DNA of 64,000 nucleotides from Pseudomonadota bacterium (GCA_005804885.1 SYOX01000149.1:1-64000), one strand, 5' to 3'; counted from the stretch's first letter, positions 37,092 to 46,105 are shown. The notes: a model not told the origin generated them from the letters alone. Program-made: numbers and translations.

Positions 37092-38045
37092 TCATTGGGA
37101 AAAGGCGGCGTCCACCAATTGGGCCATGTCCTCGACGGGCATCTCGGAGGTGATGCTGTAGGTCACGCCGTTGTTCTCGATGACGGCGACGTTGTAGCCG
37201 TTGGCGTTGTACATCGCCGGCGTGGGCCGGCCGACGCCCTGCCGCAGGCCCTCGCCGCGAGCAGCCGCCGGGCGCTGGACCCGGTTGTTGCCGTCAAAGA
37301 GCATGACGGAGATCTTGTTGCCGTCGACCTCGTAGACGACGTAGGCGGCCTGGCGCTCGCGGATGTTGGACAGGCGAGCGCCCAGGAGGCTGACCCCGTC
37401 GCGGCCATTGCGCTCGAAGTCGGGCAGGCGGACCGGGAAGTTGACCTTGGGCTTGAGCCAGGTGCTGACCCTGGAGTTCGACGGGCCGGTGACCTCGATG
37501 GGGATGTTGCGGCGGTGCCAGTTGACGGACTCCTCGACGATGGGCTCGACGTCGAGGGCCTGGGCGGCGGGCTGGAGGGAGGTCGAGGCGAGCGCGGCCG
37601 GCGCGCCCTCGGTCGCGGCGAGCCCGTCCGACGCGCCCTCGATCTGCTCGGCGGGGTTGTCCCAGAAGACGAAGAGCAGCGCGGCGGCGGCGGCGGCGGC
37701 CATCGGGCCGATGAGCCAGGTGGGCCGGGGCGCGGCGGCGGGCGCAGCGACGGGGAGGGCGACGATCTCGGCCAGGGGCGGAGGGGTCGCGGCGGCGGCC
37801 TGGGCGGCCTCCTCCTCCTCTTGAGCGGCGCTCAGGCGGGCCATGAGGCGGCGCTTGAAGTCCTCCGGGGCCTGGTCGGGCTCGTAGCTCAGCTTGAAGT
37901 GGCGGCGCATCATGCGCTCGTGGCGGGCCAGCTGCCTGCAAGGCTCGCAGGACTCGACGTGGTGCTGGGCCTCCACCCCCTCGCGCTCGTCAAACTCGCC
38001 GTCGACGTAGGCGTGAACCAGAAATTTGAACTCACCGCAGTCCAT
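37092..38045 (-). CDS. Membrane anti-sigma factor with zinc-binding CHCC pattern
   Basis: 317 residues. The N-terminus carries Cys3, then H29-x3-C33-x2-C36 (HHVESCEPC), matching the four zinc ligands of the redox-sensing anti-sigma factor RsrA. RsrA is soluble and about 105 residues. Here a helical linker (40-95) leads to one membrane span (about 109-128, AAAAAAALLFVFW) and a 190-residue domain outside. So it should hold the sigma factor at the membrane and could respond to signals on either side. It follows the sigma gene by 57 bp. Thiol sensing is an inference from the ligand pattern. Confidence 0.87.
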   Translation of the reverse strand: MDCGEFKFLVHAYVDGEFDEREGVEAQHHVESCEPCRQLARHERMMRRHFKLSYEPDQAPEDFKRRLMARLSAAQEEEEAAQAAAATPPPLAEIVALPVAAPAAAPRPTWLIGPMAAAAAAALLFVFWDNPAEQIEGASDGLAATEGAPAALASTSLQPAAQALDVEPIVEESVNWHRRNIPIEVTGPSNSRVSTWLKPKVNFPVRLPDFERNGRDGVSLLGARLSNIRERQAAYVVYEVDGNKISVMLFDGNNRVQRPAAARGEGLRQGVGRPTPAMYNANGYNVAVIENNGVTYSITSEMPVEDMAQLVDAAFSQ

Positions 38046-38102
38046 GACGATGCACTCACTCCGTAGAAGAATGGGCCTCTCTCAGGGAGAGGCCAGGATC
38101 CA

Positions 38103-38771
38103 TCAAGCGCGCTTGCGGCGGCGGCGTTTAAGCTCGACGACCTTGTGCAGCTCGCCGTCCTCTTCGACCTCCACGCGGGGGTCGTAGGTGAGCGAGCCGC
38201 GCTCCAGGGCGTAATCGACGAGCTTGGAGGCCAGCAGGCGGCGGCCGCGGTAGAGGCGGCTCATGACAGTCCCGATGGGGCAGCCGACGATGTCGGCGGT
38301 CTCCTTGTAGCTGAAGTCGTACAGGTCGGCGAGCAGGACCACCATGCGGAAGTCGGTGGGGATCTCCTCAAGGGCCGTCTTGACCTGATCCGAGAAGAGC
38401 TTGTGGTACCAGTCGCCCTCGCTCTCGGCGCCCTCCTCGAGGATGTTCTGGGCCGGCGCGACGGCGCGCTCGGCGAGCGGTCGGTGGTCGACGTCGTCGA
38501 CGAGGTAGACCCGCTCCTTGCTCTTCTTGCGGTATCGATTGATGAAGGTGTTGGTGAGGATCTTGAAGAGCCACGCCTTGCAGTTGGTGCCCTGCTTGTA
38601 CTTCTCGAAGTGCGTGTAGGCCTTGAGGATGGTGTCCTGAACCAGGTCCTCGGCGTCTCGTTCGTTCTTGGTCAGCCTCAGGGCCACGCCAAAGAGCGCG
38701 TCGAGGTGGATGAGTGCCTCCGCGTGGAACGCGTCGACTTTTCCTGGATGCGGCATCTCGGATGTGGCCAT
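38103..38771 (-). CDS. ECF RNA polymerase sigma factor, SigR/SigH-like
   Basis: 222 residues. Region 2 spans about residues 16-85 (LFGVALRLTKNERDAEDLVQDT, then KAWLFKILTNTFINRYRKKS). Region 4 is about 130-185 with helix-turn-helix DFSYKETADIVGCPIGTVMSRLYRGRRLL, very close in kind to SigR/SigH of actinobacteria. The ATG at 38771 has GGAGGG about 9 bp upstream; longer in-frame versions lack a ribosome site. The promoter in front (38835-38862) looks like a SigR-type site, suggesting self-activation. The C-terminus is unusually basic (KRRRRKRA). Confidence 0.93.
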   Translation of the reverse strand: MATSEMPHPGKVDAFHAEALIHLDALFGVALRLTKNERDAEDLVQDTILKAYTHFEKYKQGTNCKAWLFKILTNTFINRYRKKSKERVYLVDDVDHRPLAERAVAPAQNILEEGAESEGDWYHKLFSDQVKTALEEIPTDFRMVVLLADLYDFSYKETADIVGCPIGTVMSRLYRGRRLLASKLVDYALERGSLTYDPRVEVEEDGELHKVVELKRRRRKRA

Positions 38772-38834
38772 TGAACTCAACCCTCCTTCAATGCGATCCC
38801 AGCCCGGCACAGTCGGGCGGGAACCGGTGTCAAC

Positions 38835-38862
38835 AACCCCTTCGACACCGCGGCCTATTCCC
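38835..38862 (-). promoter_or_regulatory. SigR/SigH-type ECF promoter
   Basis: On the minus strand GGGAAT (38862-38857), 18 bp, then GGTT (38838-38835). The known SigR/SigH consensus is GGAAT or GGGAAC, 17-18 bp, then (C/G)GTT. It lies about 65 bp upstream of the sigma gene whose own helix-turn-helix is SigR-like, so autoregulation is likely. Confidence 0.6.
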
Positions 38863-38958
38863 TTGTTCAAAAAAAGGTGAATGACCGCCGCGGGCCGCTC
38901 GGGACACGCTCAGTGCTGGATACGAGCGGTCGGCCAGGATCGATCTATCGAGGGGGGC

Positions 38959-38987
38959 TTCTGGGTTTGAGGCCGAGGGTGTATAGT
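38959..38987 (+). promoter_or_regulatory. Candidate promoter for the kinase gene
   Basis: TTCTGG (38959-38964), 17 bp, then TATAGT (38982-38987). The -10 is very good, the -35 poor. Confidence 0.4.
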
Positions 38988-39093
38988 CGGTGAAGGCAAC
39001 CCCGAGCCCACATGGCGAGGTCACCCTGGAGGGGGGTGGCGGGCGAGGTGGTTTCAGCGGGCCCGCGCGCGGCGGAGTGAGCAAGGAGGGCTG

Positions 39094-42000
39094 GTGTCGG
39101 AGTCGCGCCCAGAACAGAGCGACGCGCGCCTTCTTCCCAAGGCCGGCGACTGGATCGTCGATCGCTTCCAGATCATCCGGGTCGTCGGCAGGGGCGGCTT
39201 CGGGACCGTCTACGAGGCCCGCCAGGAGTCCATGGGGCACCGGCGGGTGGCGCTGAAGATCCTCGCGCCCCGGCGCCTTGAGGAGCACAACGCCGTCGAG
39301 CGCTTCCGCCAGGAGGCGCTGCTGGCCAGCCGCCTGCATCACCCCAACACGATCACGCTCTTTGACTTCGGCGCGACGGCCAGCGGGCTGCTCTACATCG
39401 CCATGGAGTACCTGGAGGGCGAGCCCCTGAGCAACGTCCTGCGCAAGAGCGGCCCGCTGCCGCCGCGCCGCGCCGAGCACGTCGCCCGCCAGGTGCTCGG
39501 GGCGCTGTCCGAGGCGCACGCCATCGGGCTGATCCACCGGGATCTGAAGCCCGACAACGTCTTTTTGACCCGGATCTACGGGGAGCAGGACTTCGTCAAG
39601 GTGCTGGACTTCGGCCTGGCCAAGGTCGCCGACATGCTCGACGAAGGCCACGGGATCATTGACCTGCCCCACGGCGGCCGCACCGACCTGACGATGGAGG
39701 GGCTGGTGTGCGGCACGCCGGACTTCATGGCCCCGGAGCAGGCCCAGGGCGTCGGGCCGCTGACCTCGGCGGTGGACGTCTACGCCGTCGGCCTGCTGAT
39801 CTTCCAGATGCTCACCGGCAACAAGCCCTTCATCGCCAAGGAGCCCATGGAGGTCCTCAAGATGCAGGTCAGCGCGCCGCTGCCCGCGCTGCCGGCCCAC
39901 GTCTCGGCCCACCGCCTCGCCGCCGTCATGGAGATCGCCACCCGGAAGCGGGCCTCGGAGCGCTACGCCGACGCTTCGGCCATGCTCCAGGCCCTCAACG
40001 GCCAGGGCGCGCTGGACCCGCTGGACATCCTCGTCCACGCCTCTACGGGCTCGACCCAGACCCGCGCACGGGTGCAGGGCCTGTTGAGCACGGTCGAGTT
40101 GGACGAGATCTACGGCCTGGACCTCAACATCGACGGCGCGACCTCCCCCGAGCTCGACCTCCTGGCGCTCCAGAGCCCGACCATCCCCGGCGACGAGGAC
40201 GAGGGGAGCGCTGACCAGCCCACCACGGGCGCGATGCAGGCGGCCCGCGTCGAGGCGTCGATCCCGACGCCGCCGACCGGCAAGCCCGTCGACGGCCGCC
40301 TGCCGCCTGAGTCCTCCCCCACCCGGCCGGGGCTGCGGCGCCTCGCCGCGCTGCCGGGCCTGCTCTCCGGCCAGGTCCCCCTGATCGGCCGGGAGCAGGA
40401 GGCCCGGCAGATCCTCGGGGTGCTGCGCAGCACCGCCGACGAGGGCCACAGCCGCCTCTTGCTGCTGGAGGGCGACGCCGGGGTCGGCAAGAGCCGCCTG
40501 TTGACCGAGATCGGCCGCATCGTCCGCGAGACGAGCGACATCCTGGTCGCCGGAGGGCACTTCAGGAACCCCAACGCGGGGGCCGAGGAGGGCATGGCGA
40601 GGCTCGTCGGCCAGCTCTTTGGCCTCTCGCCTGAGCGCGGCGTCGAGCTGGCCCGCGCCGGATCCCTCGAAGAGGCCGTCGCCGAGGCCGCGCGGCGCTT
40701 CGGCGACGACATCAACGAGCGCGACGTGGCGCTGATCGCCGGCCTGCTCGTCCCGGAGATCGACTCGGCCCACACCCGCCACCCGGCGCTGGCCATGGAG
40801 CGGCTGGTCCGGCTGCTGATCCGCGTCGCCACCGCGCACCCCATCTTCCTGGTCTTCGAGGACCTCCAGTTCGCCGACCCGACCAGCCTCGATCTCCTGC
40901 GGCGCCTGGCCTCCTCCGTCGCGCGGCACGCCCGATCGCCCCACCCGACGCCGCTGTCCTCGATCTGCCTGACCCTGACCGTCAGGCGCCAGTCCAGCCA
41001 CCACCGGCCCGACGTGCTGCGTCTGCTGCGGCAGATCGAAGGGCTCTCGCGCGAGATCGCCCCCATCGTCCAGATCGAAGGGCTGGCCGACGCGGCGATC
41101 CTCCAGCTCGTCGACGCGCTGCTGCCCTCCGAGGTCAAGCTCAAGCGCCGCGTCGCCGAGGCCGCCCACGGCAACCCCCTGCACGTCCTTCAGATCCTCC
41201 ACCACCTGCACCAGAGCCACCGCCTCGTCGAGGAGGGCGAGATATGGCTGCTGCGGGACGAGAGCGCCCCGCTCTCGCTGCCCCAGGATCTGCTGGAGAT
41301 GGTCAGGCTGCGCGTCACCCACGCCATCGGGCAGAGTTCGGCGCCGGAGGGCATGCAGGAGCTGCTCTACCGGCTGGCCGTCCTGGGCCGGCAGGTCCCC
41401 ATGGCCCTGCTGCGCACGATGCTCGATCTGGAGGAGAGGCCCTGGCCCCACGCGCTGACCGACCGCCTGCTGGGCGAGCTCAAGATCCACCACCTGGTCG
41501 GCGTCGACGCGGAGCTGGACGCCTTCGAGGTCAAGGAGGCCCCTGATCCCAAGGCCGGCCTCCCGCTCGGGGAGCAGGAGCAGGCCGAGGCGGCGCCCTC
41601 TTCGGACGTGATGGCGCTGGACAAGCCGGTGGCCGCCATCCGCTTCGAAAATGGCCTGCTGCCCGAGCTGCTCCAGCGCGAGGTCGACACCTCCCTGGCG
41701 GGCTCGCGGCTGCACAGCACCGCCGCGCGAGCCAAGATCGCCTTCTACGGCGAGTCCAGCGCCGACCACGCCGACGAGCTGGCCGCGCACCTCATCCGGG
41801 CCGGGATGCCGGACAAGGCCCTGCCTCACCTGCTCGAAGCGGGCCGCCAGCGACTCCAGCTCAGCGACCTGCTCGGCGCCCGCGCCCACTTCGTCAAGGC
41901 CAAGGAGCTCCTGAGCCGCTTTCAGGACTCCGCCCCGCCGACGGTCGCCGCCCTGGCGCCTGGCCTGGGGCTGGCCATGGGCCAGATCAACCTGCGCCTG

Positions 42001-43272
42001 GGCCAGTATGGCCCCGCCGAGGAGGATCTCCTGAGCGCGCTGGCGCTGGCCGAGGTTCAGCAGGACCACGCCACGCGGGCGCGGGCCGCGCTCCACCTCG
42101 GAGAGCTGCACCTGCAACTCCAGCACCACGAGGCCTCCGCCGAGCACCTGCGGAAAGCGCGGGCCTGGGTGGCCTCGACCGGCGACCCGACCTTCGGGCT
42201 GGAGATCGACATCCTCCTGGGCCAGCTCACGCTGGCCGAGCACGGCGTCATCAGCGCCGAGTCGCTGGCCCACTTCGAAGTCCAGCTCGAAGCCCACACC
42301 ACCCAGGCCCCGCTGATCAAGGCGCGCGGCCTCCAGCACCTCGGCAATGTCCACCTCTCGCGCGGCGACAACATCGCCGCCGAGCGCTTCCTGGCCCGAG
42401 CGCGCCTCATCGCCGATGAGGTCGGCGACCCCGGCATCCAGGCCCCCATCTGCGCCGACCTCGGCCACGCGCTGCTCCTTCAAGGGCGCACCGCTGAAGG
42501 CGAGGGGCTGCTGCGACAGGCCCTCCAGATCGACCGCGAGAGCGGCGACAGGCTGGAGCTGGCGCTGTGCCTTCACAGGCTGGCGCTGGCCGCCTGGCAC
42601 CGCCAGGCCTTTCAGGAGGCCACCGAGCTGCTCGACGAGGCCCTCGACATCCAGCGCGATCTGGGTGTCCTGGGCCACCTGGCCGAGACCCTCGCCCTGA
42701 TGGGCCGCGTCCACGAGGCCCGCGGCGAGATCAAGCGCTCCCGCAAGTGCTACCTGGAGGTCCTCAGCCTGCCCGTCCACCACAAGCCCGAGCTGATCGG
42801 CGACATGCACCTGCGGCTGGGCTCGACCAACCTCAAGCTCGGCCGCGTCGAGGAGGCCCGCAAGCTGCTTGAGCAGGCCAGCCTTGGCTTCGCCTCGGCC
42901 AACAACCCCCGGCGACAGATCCAGAGCCTCAACCTGATGGCCATGGCCGCCTCCTGGAGCCGCGAGCCCATGCAGGCCGCCGCCCTCCTTGAGCGCTCCG
43001 ACGACCTCGCCCGGCGCCACGGCGACCACGCCGGGCGAGTCTTCGCGCTGGCCGCCCTGGCCCTGATCTCCTTCATCAACCCCCTCGGCGGCCTCACCTC
43101 ACCCCGCCAGTACCTCGAGCGCGCCGCCGAGCTCGTCCGCGCCCACAAGGTCGGCCCCGTACCCCTGCTCCAGACCGTCGGCCTTGTCCTCGACGGCCAC
43201 GGCCTCAAGTCCATCTCCGATGACCTCCCCCCCCTCCAGCGCAAGTGGCTTGAGCAGATCATCATCGGCTGA
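39094..43272 (+). CDS. PknK-like Ser/Thr kinase with AAA ATPase and TPR domains
   Basis: 1,392 residues. The kinase domain is residues about 24-300: Lys55 in VALKIL, HRDLKPDN with Asp150, DFG Asp172, and MAPEQ. A Pro/Thr-rich linker follows. From about residue 430 a GREQE start and Walker A GDAGVGKSR (near 460) mark an AAA_16/STAND-type ATPase. From about 880 to the end are many TPR repeats (for example RAALHLGELHLQLQHHEASAEHL). This kinase-ATPase-TPR layout is common in myxobacteria. It probably phosphorylates regulators after a TPR-sensed signal. The start is a GTG with AAGGAGGG 4-5 bp upstream. No membrane segment. Confidence 0.93.
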   Translation: MSESRPEQSDARLLPKAGDWIVDRFQIIRVVGRGGFGTVYEARQESMGHRRVALKILAPRRLEEHNAVERFRQEALLASRLHHPNTITLFDFGATASGLLYIAMEYLEGEPLSNVLRKSGPLPPRRAEHVARQVLGALSEAHAIGLIHRDLKPDNVFLTRIYGEQDFVKVLDFGLAKVADMLDEGHGIIDLPHGGRTDLTMEGLVCGTPDFMAPEQAQGVGPLTSAVDVYAVGLLIFQMLTGNKPFIAKEPMEVLKMQVSAPLPALPAHVSAHRLAAVMEIATRKRASERYADASAMLQALNGQGALDPLDILVHASTGSTQTRARVQGLLSTVELDEIYGLDLNIDGATSPELDLLALQSPTIPGDEDEGSADQPTTGAMQAARVEASIPTPPTGKPVDGRLPPESSPTRPGLRRLAALPGLLSGQVPLIGREQEARQILGVLRSTADEGHSRLLLLEGDAGVGKSRLLTEIGRIVRETSDILVAGGHFRNPNAGAEEGMARLVGQLFGLSPERGVELARAGSLEEAVAEAARRFGDDINERDVALIAGLLVPEIDSAHTRHPALAMERLVRLLIRVATAHPIFLVFEDLQFADPTSLDLLRRLASSVARHARSPHPTPLSSICLTLTVRRQSSHHRPDVLRLLRQIEGLSREIAPIVQIEGLADAAILQLVDALLPSEVKLKRRVAEAAHGNPLHVLQILHHLHQSHRLVEEGEIWLLRDESAPLSLPQDLLEMVRLRVTHAIGQSSAPEGMQELLYRLAVLGRQVPMALLRTMLDLEERPWPHALTDRLLGELKIHHLVGVDAELDAFEVKEAPDPKAGLPLGEQEQAEAAPSSDVMALDKPVAAIRFENGLLPELLQREVDTSLAGSRLHSTAARAKIAFYGESSADHADELAAHLIRAGMPDKALPHLLEAGRQRLQLSDLLGARAHFVKAKELLSRFQDSAPPTVAALAPGLGLAMGQINLRLGQYGPAEEDLLSALALAEVQQDHATRARAALHLGELHLQLQHHEASAEHLRKARAWVASTGDPTFGLEIDILLGQLTLAEHGVISAESLAHFEVQLEAHTTQAPLIKARGLQHLGNVHLSRGDNIAAERFLARARLIADEVGDPGIQAPICADLGHALLLQGRTAEGEGLLRQALQIDRESGDRLELALCLHRLALAAWHRQAFQEATELLDEALDIQRDLGVLGHLAETLALMGRVHEARGEIKRSRKCYLEVLSLPVHHKPELIGDMHLRLGSTNLKLGRVEEARKLLEQASLGFASANNPRRQIQSLNLMAMAASWSREPMQAAALLERSDDLARRHGDHAGRVFALAALALISFINPLGGLTSPRQYLERAAELVRAHKVGPVPLLQTVGLVLDGHGLKSISDDLPPLQRKWLEQIIIG

Positions 43273-43363
43273 AGACGCCCCGACGAGGGCGCCAACGAGG
43301 CCGTAGCGGGTGGGCCCCTCCCACAAAAATAATCAATAAAATCAACAAATTCAATCTCAAGAC

Positions 43364-43383
43364 CCCCAGGCTCGCGCCTGGGG
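43364..43383. repeat. REP-like hairpin CCCCAGGC/GCCTGGGG
   Basis: A perfect 8-bp stem with TCGC loop, followed by CTACAG. The same core, CCCCAGGCTCGCGCC then GCTACAG, occurs twice more in the palindrome at 54301-54530, so this is a dispersed repeat family. Confidence 0.65.
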
Positions 43384-43529
43384 CTACAGCTTGTCCAGGC
43401 ACGCCCCTGCGGGGCTGGCGATGGGCCGTCGGCGTGTGTGGGGCGTGTCACCCGTGTTGATCTCAGATGAGAAGGAAAGGGGCTCGCAAGCAGACATCGA
43501 GCGGCCTTGAGAGGGTCTGTCCCCTGAAG

Positions 43530-43618
43530 GTTGACAGCCCCTGGCCAGCCCCGCCGGATGGCGGGGCGACCCGGGACAAAACCTAAGGCCCGGGCGCAAG
43601 CCCGGGTGGACCGTCAAC
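43530..43618. ncRNA. Candidate structured RNA element
   Basis: An outer stem (GTTGAC 43530-43535 with GTCAAC 43613-43618) encloses two perfect hairpins. One is 8 bp with loop GGAT (43548-43567), the other 7 bp with a GNRA-type loop GCAA (43589-43606). This looks like a three-way junction by eye, but GC-rich repeats can give similar shapes. Confidence 0.35.
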
Positions 43619-43631
43619 GTGCGGATCTCAC

Positions 43632-43840
43632 CAACGAAGTCGACTCGCCGATCCCCCTTGTCCATCAAGGAAGTCGACTCGTCGATCCCGACGTGTCCGT
43701 CAACGAAGTCGACTCGTCGATCCCGACGTGTGCGTCAACGAAGTCGACTCGTTGATCTCGACGTGTCCGCCATCGAAGCCGACTCGCCGATCTCGATTGT
43801 TCCCGACGGGGTCTTGTGCCCGTCAACGAAGTCGACTTTG
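43632..43840. repeat. 35-bp tandem array with GTCGAC core
   Basis: Six copies of GAAGTCGACT begin at 43636, 43670, 43705, 43740, 43775 (GAAGCCGACT) and 43828. Spacing is 34-35 bp, with the last gap 53. The unit reads roughly GAAGTCGACTCGTCGATCCC and then about 15 bp. The last copy contains the perfect palindrome AAGTCGACTT. Units differ by a few bases, so this is an old array. The period of 35 is not a multiple of three, so coding is unlikely. Confidence 0.75.
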
Positions 43841-43872
43841 CAATTGCCCTGACTGAGCCGGGCGGCCGGTTC

Positions 43873-45195
43873 TCAGCGCGGCGGCTTGAGGATCAGCCGC
43901 CACTGCGCCGCTACGGCGGGCATGACCGCCTCCGGCGCCCCCTCCCCGCGGACGAGCTTCTGAAGCGCCGGCGTCAGCGCGTCAAAGAGCCTGGCCATGC
44001 CCGGGAAGACCGCGCGCGGGTGGCTGCGATCCAGCGCCGCGCGAAAGGCCACCACCAGCCTGTCTGAGCGCACCTCGGGCTGCTCGTAGGCCGCCAGCCG
44101 CGTCGGCAGCAGGTGGTTGGCCTGCGCGAGCATCACCTGCGCCCGCAAGCTCGACAGGTGGCTGGCCAGCGCCAGGGCCGCCTCCTGCGCCCCCGACGCC
44201 TTGTTGATCACGTAGCCGTGCCCGCCCACCGGCGAGCCGCCGCGACCCCCCTCCCCCAGGGGCACCGGCGAGGCGACCAGATCCAGCGGATCGGCGAAGG
44301 CAGGCCCCTTGAGCAGATCGAGCGCCGCCCAGGGGCCGTTGATGATCATCGCCACGCGCCCCTGCCCGAAGCCCTCGATCTCGGCCCTGTACTCGTCGGT
44401 GAAGTCGAGCCGCTCCGGCGCGACGCCCTCGCCGCGGGCGAGCCTCACCAGGAAGGCCGCCGCCGCCACCGAGCCCGCGCTGTCGATGAAGACCTCCCCC
44501 GCCTCGGGATCGACCGTCCCGCCGCCAAAGGCCCACAGCAAGGGCAGGAAGTAATAGCCGTCCGTCTTGAGGGTGATCCCGTGCTGGACGACCGCGCCTC
44601 GCTCAAAGCCCGGCTCGGCGGCGCTGCGGCCGCCCGAGTCTATCGTCAGGCGCCGGGCCGCCTCAAGGAGCTGATCCCAGGTCTGGGGCACCTCGACGCC
44701 CGCCCGCTCGAAGAGGCGCCGGTTGGTGTAGAGGACCAGCGCGTCGACCCCCTGCGGGAAGGCGAAGACCTCCGAGCGCCAGCGCGCGAAGGGCCGCACG
44801 ACCTCCAGGTGCTCCTCCAGGCGAGGCCCCCGCGCGCCCAGGGGCATGAGGAGGCCCTCGTCGGCCAGGGCCGGGATCCAGGCCACCTCGGCGCGGGCCA
44901 CGTCCGGGCCCTGGCCCGCCCTCATCGCCGCCCTGAGGCGGTTGTGGGCAGCGCCGAAGGGCAGGACCGTCACCTCGACCTCGACGCCGGGGTTCTCGCG
45001 CTCGAAGTCCTCGATCAAGGCCCCGACCGTCCGCGCCTCGTCTGCGTTGAAGGTGTGCCAGAAGCGCACCCGCGTTGGCGCCTCAGGCCCCCCGACCTCG
45101 GCCGAGGGCTTGCAGCCGGAGAGCAAAGCAGGCAGAACGACCACGAGCGCCGCGAGCGCCACGAGCCCCCACCCCACCGACCGGCGAGTGATCAT
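43873..45195 (-). CDS. Extracellular solute-binding lipoprotein, sugar type
   Basis: 440 residues with lipobox LLSGC (Cys28). Family marks of type 1 sugar-binding ABC proteins: VRFWHTFNADEARTVGALIEDFERENPGVEVEV at the start of the mature part, WIPALADEGLLMPL, and GRVAMIINGPWA near 300. In known systems it would deliver a sugar to a MalF/MalG-type permease, but no permease or ATPase is adjacent, so it is an orphan. The ATG at 45195 gives a correct signal peptide. It is head-to-head with the next gene, and their start codons overlap. Confidence 0.9.
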   Translation of the reverse strand: MITRRSVGWGLVALAALVVVLPALLSGCKPSAEVGGPEAPTRVRFWHTFNADEARTVGALIEDFERENPGVEVEVTVLPFGAAHNRLRAAMRAGQGPDVARAEVAWIPALADEGLLMPLGARGPRLEEHLEVVRPFARWRSEVFAFPQGVDALVLYTNRRLFERAGVEVPQTWDQLLEAARRLTIDSGGRSAAEPGFERGAVVQHGITLKTDGYYFLPLLWAFGGGTVDPEAGEVFIDSAGSVAAAAFLVRLARGEGVAPERLDFTDEYRAEIEGFGQGRVAMIINGPWAALDLLKGPAFADPLDLVASPVPLGEGGRGGSPVGGHGYVINKASGAQEAALALASHLSSLRAQVMLAQANHLLPTRLAAYEQPEVRSDRLVVAFRAALDRSHPRAVFPGMARLFDALTPALQKLVRGEGAPEAVMPAVAAQWRLILKPPR

Positions 45196-46069
45196 GACGG
45201 AGCCCTCAGACGCGCTCGAAGCGCTCAACCCCGATGACGCGCACAAGGCGACCGGCGCGCCGGCCCACCACGACGACCGCGCGACCCCGACGAGGCGAGG
45301 CTTCAGAGGCTTCTTCAGCGAGCTGCGCGACGACCTGACCAGGAACAACCCCGGACCCGAGATCACGGTGGCCGACGTCGGGTTCCTGATCTTGCTCTGC
45401 GCTCTTTTGACCATCTTCTTCTACTGGGGCCGCCCCCAGTATTTCCGGTTCAGCCTTTGGAATGAGACCGCCGAGCTGATCGGCATGGCCCGCACCCACG
45501 AATACTACGGGCTGCTGCCCTACGGCTACTGGGCCATCATGAGCGTCCTGATGAGGATGGTGCTGCCCGCCCTGATCATCGCCCTGGTCATGAAGGACAG
45601 CGTGCGCGATTACGGCTACCGGCTCAAGGGCGAGGCAGCCCACGCCAGGATCTACCTCTTCCTGTACGCCTTCATGTTTCCGATCGTCGTGGCCGTCAGC
45701 TTCACGACCAGCTTCCAGCAGAAGTACCCCTTCTACGGCGGCTCGGTGAACGGCCTGGATCACTTCGCCATCTATCAGCTCTGCTATGGGATTCAGTTCT
45801 TCGGCCTGGAGGCCTTCTTCAGGGGCTTCGTGCTCTTTGCCCTCTTCAAGCGCTTTGGCTACTACGCCATCCCGATCATGACCGTGCCCTACTGCATGAT
45901 CCACTTCGGCAAGCCGCCCCTGGAGACCTTCGGCTCCGTCTTCGCCGGGCTCGCCCTGGGCTACCTGGCCCTCAAGAGCAAGAGCTGGGTGCACGGCGCC
46001 CTGCTGCACTGGTCGATCGGTATCACCATGGATTTGCTGGCGATCTTCCACCGCGGCGGCTTCAAGTGA
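45194..46069 (+). CDS. CPBP-family intramembrane protease-like protein
   Basis: 291 residues with a hydrophilic N-terminal tail (1-60) and about seven membrane segments. Family motifs are E-x3-R in GLEAFFRGFVLFAL (the first Glu of the usual EExxxR is Leu here), a His in CMIHFG, and HGALLHW in the last conserved segment. The CPBP/Rce1 family contains intramembrane peptidases and bacteriocin-immunity proteins. Its loss of the first Glu is common in variants but leaves activity uncertain. The ATG shares two bases with the ATG of the minus-strand gene; GTG at 45188 is an alternative. Confidence 0.82.
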   Translation: MTEPSDALEALNPDDAHKATGAPAHHDDRATPTRRGFRGFFSELRDDLTRNNPGPEITVADVGFLILLCALLTIFFYWGRPQYFRFSLWNETAELIGMARTHEYYGLLPYGYWAIMSVLMRMVLPALIIALVMKDSVRDYGYRLKGEAAHARIYLFLYAFMFPIVVAVSFTTSFQQKYPFYGGSVNGLDHFAIYQLCYGIQFFGLEAFFRGFVLFALFKRFGYYAIPIMTVPYCMIHFGKPPLETFGSVFAGLALGYLALKSKSWVHGALLHWSIGITMDLLAIFHRGGFK

Positions 46070-46105
46070 CGGCGCCCGAGCGGGGCTCGGCGCGCTCGAC
46101 GGGCC

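Larger units (their letters stand above)
38772..39093. other. Divergent regulatory region
   Basis: 322 bp between the sigma gene (minus) and the PknK-like kinase gene (plus). It holds the SigR-type promoter at 38835-38862, a possible housekeeping promoter for the kinase at 38959-38987, and an AAGGAGG site just before the kinase GTG. No gene is supported here. Confidence 0.55.
43273..43872. other. Repeat-rich intergenic region
   Basis: 600 bp with no gene. In order: a very AT-rich stretch (43324-43360), a REP-like hairpin (43364-43383), an unstructured piece, a cluster of two hairpins inside an outer stem (43530-43618), and a 35-bp tandem array (43632-43840). It ends just before the stop of the minus-strand solute-binding gene. 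Confidence 0.7.

Noticed and set aside
38830-43029. A 1,399-residue minus-strand frame opposite the PknK-like gene
   Set aside because: The kinase, Walker A and TPR motifs on the plus strand are clear; the antisense frame has none.
43632-43840. CRISPR array
   Set aside because: The units have a 34-35 bp period with the whole unit similar, and no alternation of constant repeats with unique spacers. No cas genes are in the window.
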